Below, piece by piece: positions 24,651-35,369 of a stretch of 64,000 nucleotides of DNA. Below the pieces are notes generated by a model. That model searched no databases. It was not told the origin of the DNA and saw only the letters and a list, made by a program, of their open reading frames with translations. The stretch is from contig OZ234494.1 of assembly GCA_965153455.1 (NCBI GenBank), forward strand, positions 15,934,001 to 15,998,000, read 5' to 3'. The first letter of the stretch is position 1. Each line of letters begins with the position of its first letter. Both the position numbers and the translations under genes were made by a program. The DNA is from Sphagnum compactum (lineage: Eukaryota > Bryophyta > Sphagnopsida > Sphagnales).

Positions 24651-27600
24651 ACATTTGTTAATCTATTTTTTGAATTTCTTCAAAAGCTTGTCATCTTTCA
24701 TTTTTAGTATTATTTAGTTGGGGTTATGAATTGAAAGAACAAAAATAATAATTTTGCATGTTCAAGTTTTGATTACTTTCTTCTAGGTTCCATAAATTTT
24801 CATGTCCATGGCAATGTTCAACTTAGGGTTCTAATAGCAAACATGCATTTAAAGTTGATGTTCTTTTTGAAATTATGTATTAATTTAAAGTCTAAACTCT
24901 AAATTGTTGTGGAAATGGCGGGTGCAATTTGTAATAGTTACCTTTGGAATTCATACTTCATATAATGTTTTCTAATTTGGGGATGTTCAACATTGTAGTT
25001 GTAAATCAATTTTTAAGAATTAATTTTGAATTTAGTAAAAGTTGACTAGGGTTCTCATGTTTCAATTGGTGTTTGTTATTAACAATTTGATCTTGAATAA
25101 TATTTTTCACTTGGATTACCCAAGCTTTTTGCTAGGTTTTTCCTTTCAGTATATGATTTTTAGTATCATAATTCATAATTGTAACATAATTATGTCAGTT
25201 GCATTTGAACAAAACATAAATTATTAGATTTTTTCGAATCTAAGAATTCTAAGCACTTGGAGCTTATTGCAATATATGCTTCCTTTTAATTTCATTAGTT
25301 TTTTGTTCAATTTGTGAATGTTTAACATTAGTGTAATGAATTTAAAGCTTGTAACAACTAAATGAAGTTAATTCTTTCTTTGTGAATTCAAGGCATATTC
25401 AAGATTCATACTAATGCTTATATACCCCCATCATGAAAATGAAAAAGAAACTTATGCCATACATATATCCAACCCAAGATTCAACTACACATACCAATAT
25501 ATTTATACCCTAATAACAAGTTTATGTGCACATACTTATATAACATGTTGGTATGAAAAATGGGACATTAATACTAAGACCACTTTATTATTATAAAATG
25601 GATATACTAGTCGAACATTGATGCAAGTAGTGTAATTAAAATTTTAAATAAAAAAATTGTGTTATTGATCAATGAAATGTGTTCTACATTTTATGGAAAA
25701 AGAATGCACACAAATTGATTGGTCAAGGAAATTATAATTTTTTGATGGATGATTTTTTTGTTCACATGATTAAATAAATTGTGGTACATTAATATTTTGC
25801 ATCTCAATAAGATAGAATTTTGGCTAAACCATAAAAGTCATGTATATTAGCTTTTTTTTTGTTGTAATGTGCATGGCTTAAATTTCACTCTTTTTTTCCA
25901 ATCAAATAGATTATTTAACATTGAATAAAAGGTGTTTTTGGTTAATATTGGTCGGTTTTTTCTTATTAGGAGAACATCAAGGGTCTTGACATTAAAATTT
26001 GTTTGGGAGGTTTGAACTTAGTTTTTCAAATTTCTAAACCTTGTGATTTTGATTTTCACATTTTTTCAATTTCAAAAACCTATGGGTCCAAATTCATGTA
26101 CACACTATGTATTCCTTAAGATTAAGACATTCTATAAGGGTGAAAGCATGAAAAAAGGAATTAGTTACACCAAGGTTAAAGTCCTTTCCAAGGATTGCAT
26201 TTTCCACATGGTAGTTTTCTATTGGTTTATACCACATTTTTCACACAATTTTTTAAACTGAATATCAAATTTGAGGTGAAATATGACATCTAACATGATA
26301 AAAATTAAAATTTTTTTTGCATCAAGCCTTACATTATAGTCAAATCTATAACTTTACTTTGAACCATGATTACAAATTCAAAACTATAATAATGTTAAAG
26401 GACATTTGAGTATTAAAATCTAAAAAGGCATATGTATTTCAATTTTTTGAATGTTTTGAACACATGGATCCCTTTTTGTGAAATATATTAAAGTTCACAA
26501 AAAAATTAAAACGATTTGGTGAACATTTCACAAGGGAAAAAGACTTTTGATACAAAAAAACCACCTATCCACATGCTTTTCTTGAGTACTTTAAACATAT
26601 AAAAGGACTCTTGAAACATGGTGAACTTTCATAAAATTTTTGTAGCTACAACTTTGAATGTATTAAATTTATTTCAATTATATATATATATATTGATATA
26701 TTTGTTTCCATGGTGATTTTTCAAATTTTCATAAAATAATTTTTAAAGATTATCCACACACTACTTGGTTCCTTTTTTCTTACTTTCACCCATGAGTACA
26801 AAAATTGACAAAAAATTAAAATTGTGGATTGTATAATATGGAATTGTACAACTAATTATAAAAACCAATCAATTACATATAAAGTTTTGCCTTGTCAATT
26901 TTTCCAAAAAATTAACTTGTTGATTTGAACCTAAATTTTTTTTCAAGATTTTTTTTGGAGGTTGAGGTTGAGGTTTTGGTCCTAGCAAAAGGCTAGTTCC
27001 ATAGTCCTATTCTTGTGCAAATCCACCAAAAAGGTGCTAGTTTAAATCCAAGTCATAAAAACCTAAAGTTGAACCTTTGCATTTAAAACTCCAAATCAAG
27101 GAATTTGCCAACATTGGTTAAGTCCAAATGGCTGAAAATGGTTTGATATATATTATTTTACATGACCATAACAACAAATGTGCACAAGTGGATAAGGCCA
27201 AAAGGGCACTCTTTGTATATGTACCCAAATATTTTTAAGATTTGTAGAACAAAAGCCTTCCAATCTAATCCCCTATACATGAAAAAATATTTATTTGTGT
27301 TCATGAACTAAATCTTTTGACATATGAATTTAGGACATTCTAACCAAAAGGTCCATGTCATAGTGAGGCGTCAAATAGGGTCAACATGGTTGGATGTACA
27401 TTGTCAGAAAATTGGTCTAGGCTATGATGTGTTTTAACTACAAGGCCCATGTCTAGAAATCATTTAAATGAAATTTAAATGCAATTTAAATGCAAGGAAA
27501 TGAAGATGTAAAATACTTAAAATTCTAATTACTTACATTGTTCATTTCAAATATAAACTATAGAAATGTAGAGCAGGTAACTACCAATTTTGTGTGGTAA

Positions 27601-30600
27601 TTGTTTTTACTAATTAATATCTAATTCAATTCAAATTAAAGAACCTTCATTTTTCAAAAAAATGTTGGGAAGATTCAAAGGTTTATTTTTATCAAATTTC
27701 ATAGATGAAGGTTTTTTAAAGGGCCTTTTATCTTTTAATCACAAAATGATAGTTATATGTACATGTTTTTTAATATAAAGGACCTTGCCCTATCATGTAT
27801 CCATGATGGTTATTAACTTATTCTTTGATGTAGCAAGCAATTTGCAAAAAGTTAATGCAATGTGGTTTTAGATACCTAGATTGTTCAACAAACACAAAGT
27901 AAAGAAAATACCTTGGCCAAGATGGAGAGGGGTGGATTTACTAAGAAAGTTATATGAGACACAAGGTTTTTACATCTAGCTTCACAATTGTAAAAAAACT
28001 TCTGCCAGTAGTTTTCTAGTTTGTAAACATTAGGTTTGGTTACACTTCTCACAATTTGATCTACGTGAAGGTATATGTCAATGTATATCTTGATTTTTGC
28101 ATTGTTTAGTGGGTCCCAATGGGGCTAGGACAATTATCATTTTGAAGCCTATAATCAAGGACTTGATCACTTTAAATGACATTTTTCATCATCATATTCA
28201 TCTTCGAATTGCCTAATACAAACCCTTCACAAACAACTCACAATTCCAAGAAATTCAAGTAAGCTTTCAACTACAAATTACAAATGGAAACCTCACATAG
28301 TCCCATGGAAACTCCCAAATCGCAAAAAAAAGGGATGCAAAAGAATTTCATACTTATTGGTGAGGAGTTTATGTCATTGCATCACCTCCTTTCAATGATG
28401 CACAATGGATCAATATTTAAACATTTATTGCTTACCCCTATAATGCATGCACTTTGATGTTGAACATTGTCATGTAATCCATAAAAGATAAACATGATAG
28501 AATTGGCCTCTTTTAAAAGCAACCTAAGTGGAATCAAGGAAAAACATGAAAAATTGGGGTCATGGATTCTTTCATCAACAATGTTTTCTCAAACCTTTAC
28601 TTTTGGAAGTTCTTATTCCCCTGATTCTTTTAACTTTTGACCCCTACCAATTAAGTGTGTATATACCCAAGTATAAAACCATCAAGGGTCTCATGTCCTT
28701 CATTTTAACAACTGCCCAATCACTATGCCAAAACATGTTTTTTTATAATTAGTCCTTTTTTAAAAATCGTAGTCAAATTAGACCCATCATTTATTCCATT
28801 TTTAATTATGGCTGCTATGTTTAACATTATTAACTATCAATAGCTTAGTTTCAAACCCTTTGCATTAGCATCAACTTAATTTGATTTTAGCTAAAATTTT
28901 CATCAAGATTAGTGGGTTTTACATTGACAATTAAACAATTGATTGGGTATTTTTAACGTCTTGTGAATCAAGGTTTGTTCACCACCTTTTATTTGTTATT
29001 TGATGTGTAATTTTTGTCCTTGGATGTCCAATAAACTAATATACAACAAGTGTGGGTCAAGCATCATATCTTTGATTAGTGGTTCTTAGAAAATCAAAGA
29101 AGCAATTTTGACTAATGTTGTGCAGTTTTTGATTCTGAAAGAAACCTTTGAGTCCAATTTTTGTTATTTTTCTTTGGGTTTAAGAAAGCCTTCAATGTGG
29201 TTCTAAGAATGGTCTTTTGCATTTATAATTTTTTTTGTAAATCAAGTCTTCCCCAAAAATTTGGAACACAGTTAGATTAAAGAATGGGTTTTCCACATTA
29301 AACCCAATTAAAATTTCAAAATTATTTGTACGATTAATTTTTTCCAATCGATCACAGTGCCCAAGATAAAGGATCATATATTAATTTATATTTACAACCA
29401 ATTAAAACTTATAACTTGCTTATTAATTGTGACATTTAAAAAAAGCTTATATAGTTTAACAACTTAAATTTAGTTTGAAAACAAATAGTAGCCTATTCCA
29501 AGCCTGAGTTTCAATTTAACATGAGGTTGATTGCATGGTAAAACTTCAACACATTTTTGAACCTCATGTGGCATAGACTTAGTGTCAAAAAATTTCTGTG
29601 AGGATATGGATGTGGATGGAAAGATCCTTCCATCCACATCCAAATCCTCACATCCACCATTTGTCCTTCCACCATCTATCCTTCCATCCAAACCTATTTG
29701 GTAGAAATCCCCAACATATGGGATGGTTATTCATCATGAATTGTTGCGAACACTGAAAGTCTGATGTTTGGTTTTTTATGTGCATTCGGGTGTGTTTTGT
29801 TCGTTTGTAGGTTAATTGTGTTTAATGTTTGCACTTTAATAAAACTAAGCTATTAAGCTAGTTTTGGTGTTGAAATGGTTTCATAGCCACATTGTGTTGG
29901 CTCTTGGATGACGAATGGGGATCACGAAGCATAACATTGGTTGGTGCAGGAAATTGGGTGGAGGCGGATTACAAGTAAGGAGTTCTAGTCTTCAAAGAGG
30001 GTAGATTAAGTGAGAAAAGCTAAATGTTCATCTTGGTTGCTAGTAGAAAGTAAAAGTCCTTGTGAAAATTGAAAGGAAGAATGCTTGTTTATTGATGTTT
30101 TCTTTGAACCTGAAGTAATGTTTTTCATTGCACTATAAACTTCAAGGCAAATGGAGTTATGCTAAAATTAAGGGACTAATTCATAGTAAATGATGACAAT
30201 GTCTAAAGGTTTCGTGAATGATCCATGTGGTTTGTTTGGAGGTCTTGTGAGCTGTTGGGAATTTTGAGAGAAACTATCAGTTTGTTTGGGTTTGGGAGAT
30301 AATACTACTATTTTGTGGGAGCTCTAAAGAGAAGGGGATTTCAAGTACATTTGTGGGAGCCATGGGAAGAGCTATGTTTCTAAATTATCTCCTTTTGATA
30401 TTTGGTTCAACTTTTATTTTGAGAAAATTTGGTGGAAATGGGATGGTTGTACAAAATCAATGTTCTATTTGTGAACAACCACATGACCAATTGGCTCTAG
30501 AGAGGAAGCTAGGAGAATTTTAATCCTTTGAAATCTTTAGTTTAGATTTTTGAACCTAATTTTCAAAAAGAACAAAACTTTGTTTATGCAACAAGTGTGT

Positions 30601-30880
30601 TAGTACATTGTTAATTAGATAGACCAACAACTTTAATGTTGGTATGATCATTAATGTAGGGGTTTCCCACTTAGGTTATCCCCTCCCCTTTTTGGTGACA
30701 CTCCACCTCCCATTTGGATACCTTAGAAGTTGATTGAGAACTTAGCCTTGAACCTACCAACACAAGTTTTGACCTCTTATTGTAATGTTAGAAAAACAAA
30801 AGGGTCAAAATCTGTAACTAGGAAAAAAATTACTTTGGAAAAGGACTACAAGTTTTTTTTTCCCAAAACTAACTTTTACA
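24651..30880. other. AT-rich gene desert segment
   Basis: No gene recognised; open stretches are 75 codons or less and lack family features. A TA microsatellite lies at about 26681-26694, and a perfect-looking hairpin at 29597-29652 is listed separately. Confidence 0.55.
29597..29652. repeat. 56-bp hairpin with 28-bp arms
   Basis: Arm 29597-29624 (begins TGTGAGGATATGGATGTGG) and arm 29625-29652 (ends CATCCAAATCCTCACA) are inverted copies with two mismatches and no loop. The right arm runs on into further TTCCATCC/CATCCACC words up to about 29695. Confidence 0.85.
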
Positions 30881-30889
30881 TGCAAATGA

Positions 30890-31575
30890 ATTTTTGAATG
30901 AAATCTTTTGTAACTTGTTTTAAAATATATAAAAAATTTCCCCAATGAATCACATTTTTTTGGTTAGTCATTATTGAATAAATATGGATTTTTTAAAGTG
31001 TGCAATTTCTTTACATATTCAATGTTTCATCTTTAAAAACGATCAAAATTTTAAGTTGTCACCAAAAATTAAAATTTCAAATTCTTTAGTTTTATTATAC
31101 TTTAAGCTATAATTTTTTTTAATACATCATGTGTACATTATAACCCATTTATATGTGATAAAGGACTCTTGAAACTTTAAAATTTTGTAACAATTTTGAA
31201 ACATTCTTTGAATTTGTAAAGTTTTAGAATTCCACATTAAAAAAAATTATGAGTGCTTTTTGAATGTGCTTAATATGTTTTTATCATCTATATTTTTTTG
31301 CAGTGAAAATTCTTTCATTATTTGAGTCCTTTTCATAGTCATTTGCAAAATTGACTCCTTCAAATAATAAATGTACATTTTCAAACGTTCTAAATTAAAA
31401 CCAAAACTTAAAATTGGATCAAATGAATTTTTTCTAAATTTCTTGACCATCATATGAAAGAAAAATGACTAACTTGCCATGATTACTATGGTCTTAAATG
31501 ATAATAAAAAAATAAATGTTTGAATTTAGTTGATTATGTTTAACATTCGACGCCCTTTTTGGCTCCTAGTTACAG
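30890..31575 (+). repeat. Dispersed repeat of about 680 bp, copy 1
   Basis: Shares an ordered series of blocks with 59310-60000 in the same orientation: CAATGTTTCATCTTTAAAAA, AATACATCATGTGTACATTA, GATAAAGGACTCTTGAAA, GAGTCCTTTTCATAGTC, TAACTTGCCATGATTACTATGG and CGCCCTTTTTGGCTC. No coding capacity is evident. Probably a fragment of an old, non-coding transposon region. Confidence 0.75.
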
Positions 31576-31859
31576 GTTTTGACCCAAAAGAATGGATCGA
31601 AGAACTTACCTTGAACAACCAATTCTTTCATACCCCACCTTAGTTATGCGCTCTTTAAAATTTAAAAAAAACTCAGAACCATAGATTATTTTGATTCACA
31701 TTGATGGAAAACCCAGAATTAGAGGTTCTTTGATTTAATTTTTTTTGGAAAAGTTAGAGAATAGACATTACCAAAAAGAAATCCAAAAACCACCCAACAA
31801 TAGGGTCAATGAATGAACACTTAAGAAATAAAATGAAATCAATCCTCACACATTGTTCC

Positions 31860-32370
31860 TTTGATTTTGAAGCTCAAATAACATTTTTAGCCCTCCATCT
31901 AACGTTTCCAAATGCCACAACAATCTCTCAATTTGATAAAGGAATGGGCAAGATATGGGGTGTTTGGTGATGGATGACTTAAGACAGATTAGGATTTTGA
32001 TACTTAAAAGCTTTGATTGTTGCATCTTTGCCTTTGGAACACTCAGAAATTTTGTAAAGCCCTATGGGGCACACCCATCAGGTTTTTAATCACTCAAAAT
32101 GGAGTAAAATTGAGGAAGATATTGGGCTGGAACTAGAGAGGGGTCTATAATTATTTCTTCAAGAAAAATTGAAGCAAACTATCACTCATCCTCTTCCTGT
32201 GTTTTCTGCATCACTCCTTGACTTCTGACACTCAATGTACATTTGTAGCCCTCCAGTTCATGCATCCAGTCACACAAAAATCACTCAATTTGGCTAAGAA
32301 ATTAGGAAAATATTGAAGAATGTTTGATAATAAGTACATGTTCGGTGATGGGTTGTTCTACCTTAGTTCC
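31860..32370. repeat. Diverged internal duplication
   Basis: A segment around 31855-31975 and one around 32210-32350 share TAGCCCTCCA, CACAA, CTCAATTTG and GGTGATGG words in the same order, about 350 bases apart. A third partial match (ATCACTCAAAATGG) is near 32090. It looks like an old tandem duplication. Confidence 0.45.
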
Positions 32371-32535
32371 ATACTTTATGAACAGAAGAATGAACAAAAG
32401 GCTAGAGGGAATGAACAGCCTTGAGTGCATCATCCATTGGGAGCCAACTACCCCAAACTAAGGACCCCTTTACACTAGGAGTTATGGCTGAAAAAACTTG
32501 GGGCCAACTTTGAGCATTTTTGGCTTGTTGTTTGG

Positions 32536-32691
32536 CCCCAAGTTACTAATAAATGCTACAACATTGATGTCAGGGATATTAATAAATGCTGGAACATTGG
32601 TCCCAAGGGTTGCAAATTGGCTTCCCAAATTCAATGGTATCCTTTTTTCAGCCTTAGGCCATAAAGTTGAGCATTTATTAGTAACTTGGGG
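32536..32691. repeat. 22-bp perfect inverted repeat spaced by 112 bases
   Basis: Arm 32536-32557 (begins CCCCAAGTTACTAATAAATG) is the exact reverse complement of 32670-32691. The space between contains another ATTAATAAATGCT copy. The 99-codon open stretch across it has no family match and its sequence repeats itself. Confidence 0.8.
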
Positions 32692-32824
32692 GGGGCAGAT
32701 TCAAAAGATTTTTTCTATTTCAGCCTTGACTCCTAGCATAAAGCCCTTGGAGCTGATTTCAACTTTTGCACCAATAGGAATGCTTGATTTGAGTTGAACA
32801 TTGGCCTTGACGCTTAAAAAAGTG

Positions 32825-33144
32825 GGCCTAAGGAAAGGATATTGTGTTAGATTCATTATGGAGTATAGGTAGTAGCTTAAGGGATTTTGGCCCCTACTAG
32901 GTAATAATAATAGGTCTATTTTTATATGAGGATTTTTGAAACATGATATTTTGGCTTGTGTTGAAACTTGAGATTAGTTATAATAGAGTTATAATATCTC
33001 GAAGGATTTTGGGTTTCTTTTAGAGGAATTTTTTGAAGATTATATCTTTGCATGGTAAAATATTTGAGTTTCCATAAGTCTTCTTTTGTCTTAAGATACT
33101 TTTTTATGTAAATGGCAAGGCCACAATGTGACACACCCCTTGTT
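32825..33144 (+). repeat. Dispersed repeat family A, copy 1
   Basis: About 320 bases running from GGCCTAAGGAAAGGATATTGT through GGGATTTTGGCCCCTA, AGGTCTATTTTTATAT and GGCTTGTGTTGAAACTTGAG to GTGACACACCCCTTGTT. Homologous in order to 34272-34620 (direct) and to 52266-52585 and 47015-47105 (inverted). Confidence 0.85.
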
Positions 33145-33179
33145 GCACTTGAAGAGCAACTTTTGTTTTGTACATTACC

Positions 33180-34271
33180 CATTTTGTATTCCTTGATTTG
33201 CTCCCTGGCTGCAGCCAGGTCTGGCTACATGCAAGTCCTTGAATCCATCCTGACAATGTTCTTACATCCGAAGCTGTGACAATTTCTTACATTAGAAGCT
33301 GTTGTTACTGGACTGGACTCCTGGGGCCAGGGCAGGCAGGTTCACATAATATCATCCGTCCTTCCATCCAGATTATGGTGGCTTACATCATCATCATCAT
33401 CATCATCATCCCCGGGGCCTCCCGACTAGTTTTGAATGCTTGCAAAACTCTGAGGGAGGATTGATTGAATGTGGCGAGTCAACAGAAAACCAGTTCTGCT
33501 GTGCGCTCCCTTAAGCCATTCCAGTCAATCTTTGGAGCGCGACCAGACCTTTGTACTTAAATGTGGGTGAGTAGGTGGGTGGTGGGAGAATCATCAAAAC
33601 TTATTGAACGATTGCTGATCGCTGCTAGCATTACTGTCAATGGGTAGAGCGAGACTGATCAGTGTGGTACTTAATCTGGGTGGGTGGGTGGGTGAGAATT
33701 TATCATGATACTTGATGAATGAATGAATGAATGAATGCTTGCTTGCTTGCTTGCGAGTGAGCGTGTGCTCACTCACTCACGCATGGCCCTTGCTTGTGTT
33801 TATCGATAATCTTCGACTAACTGACTGCCCAAATCATCCAGTCAGTGCCCACAATTAAGACGGCATCCTTTCATCAGTAGTCCTTCAGATCTCAAACAGA
33901 ATTTTCAAAGGACTTTTTAGATTGCTACTTAGTTTACAATTTGTTGGTAGTAAGTATACCCATCAAGGTTTGGCCTCTTTTCCAACAAAAATGTGCAACC
34001 AAAGACAGACCCTGAAGCCTGCTGTCCAAACAACCCACCTAAGTAGTAGCAGTAGTAGTAGGAGTAGGAGTAGTATAGGTACCTAGCTAAGTGAGGGAAT
34101 TGGTAGGTACATATAGGAACAGAAACAGCATAAAAAGGGTAGTGCACTGTACACACACACATAGTACTAGTGTACAACAATGCAAACAAAGTACTTAGTT
34201 CTAGTGTATATAATAATAGTTCAGGCAAGACTCAGAGCTGCTGCTGGTTGGTTTGTTTGTTTGTTTGTTTG
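33180..34271. repeat. Microsatellite-rich, GC-richer segment between two family A copies
   Basis: Contains ATC repeats (33386-33410), GGGT repeats (about 33679-33694), GAAT repeats (33714-33737), GCTT repeats (33737-33754), CACT repeats (about 33770-33780), AGT/AGG repeats (34041-34075), a CA run (about 34151-34160) and GTTT repeats (34248-34273). Base composition is visibly higher in G+C than the flanks. No gene is seen. Confidence 0.8.
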
Positions 34272-34620
34272 TTGGCCTTCTTGCCTACCAAGGAAAGGAT
34301 ATTGTGTTTAGATTCATTATAGAGTATACCTAGTAGCTTCAGGGATTTTGGCCCCTAGGTAATAATAATAATAGGTCTATTTTTATTATATGAGGATTAA
34401 GTTTGAAACATGATATTTTGGCTTGTGTTGAAACTTGAGATTAGTTATTTATAGAGTTGTAATATCTTGAAGGATTTTGGTTTCTTTTTAGAGGATTTTT
34501 TGGAAGATTAATATATTTTTGCTATGGTGAAATATTTGAGTTTCCATAATTCTTCTTCTTTTGCCTTAAGATACTTTTTAATGTAAAATAGCAAGGCCAC
34601 AGTGTGACACACCCCTTGTT
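34272..34620 (+). repeat. Dispersed repeat family A, copy 2
   Basis: About 349 bases, the most complete copy. It starts TTGGCCTTCTTGCCTACCAAGG and ends GTGACACACCCCTTGTT. Like copy 3 it carries short complementary ends (GGCC...TTGCC near the start, GCAAGGCC near the end). Confidence 0.85.
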
Positions 34621-35150
34621 TGTTTGTCTTTCCTGCTGAAATAATAAAGATCCAAAGAATAGTGTAGATATTATCCCTTTGTTGTTTTTGGCTTTCAAAT
34701 CGATGCAAACCACTTTGCTCACAAAAATTGAAATATATATAATAATATCCCACTGTTGATTTAATATTTAAATCAAAAGCTCACACATCACTTTGATGGG
34801 ATACTATTTACCGACACCTGTGTAAATAAATATTCAAGATGAATGAATTAGATGATAGGGATATATTTGTGACAAACTCGACAAAAACTCACTCTCTAAC
34901 ATTTCTCCTTTATTTATTATTTATTTATTATTTATTTTTATTTTTTGGGAGTAGAATTTTCTATCAGTTTTATAACCATAATTGTGAAGGTTATTGAGGT
35001 CACATTTATAGGATAGTGGTTAGAATGGTAGCACCTTATATGATGTTTTTAACTTTTCTATCTGCCTGTGGAGACTTTTGCAGTCTACTTGCATTACTTG
35101 GAGCTACCCGCAAACCCATAAATGTACACTATTGTACCTCACAAGTCTAA

Positions 35151-35366
35151 AGGTGCATTCACACTTGGTGTTAGGGACTCTAGTGTTGAGTCCATCAACA
35201 CCATACTAATCATTTAAGACTTAAAAACTTACTTATCATGAAAATTTCATGTTAAACTAACATTCACTTAACATGAAGCTATCACCCATTTAACATTGGG
35301 TGCCACGGAGGATGCCACCTAGATTTTCATTTAACATTGATTTTAACATAAAATGTGAATGCACCA
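35151..35366. mobile_element. MITE-like element with 12-bp TIRs and TAA duplication
   Basis: GGTGCATTCACA at the left end (35152-35163) is exactly inverted at the right end (TGTGAATGCACC, ending 35365). TAA flanks both sides (35148-35150 and 35367-35369). The size is 216 bases, with no coding capacity. Inside is a small palindrome, GGACTC...GAGTCC. A diverged second copy lies at about 47846-48060 in reverse orientation. TIR elements with TAA/TTA duplications are typical of PIF/Harbinger-derived MITEs, so that is the likely class. Confidence 0.75.
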
Positions 35367-35369
35367 TAA

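Noticed and set aside
32498-32797. 99-codon open stretch with LINATTLMSGILINAGTLV-like internal repeat
   Set aside because: Overlaps an inverted repeat that explains the repeated words; no family match.
33276-33464. Stretch encoding a run of isoleucines
   Set aside because: It is an ATC microsatellite, not a gene.
32825-34620. Interpretation as a complete LTR retrotransposon with two LTRs
   Set aside because: No primer binding site, polypurine tract or TG...CA ends were seen, and inverted stand-alone copies exist; kept only as a possibility.
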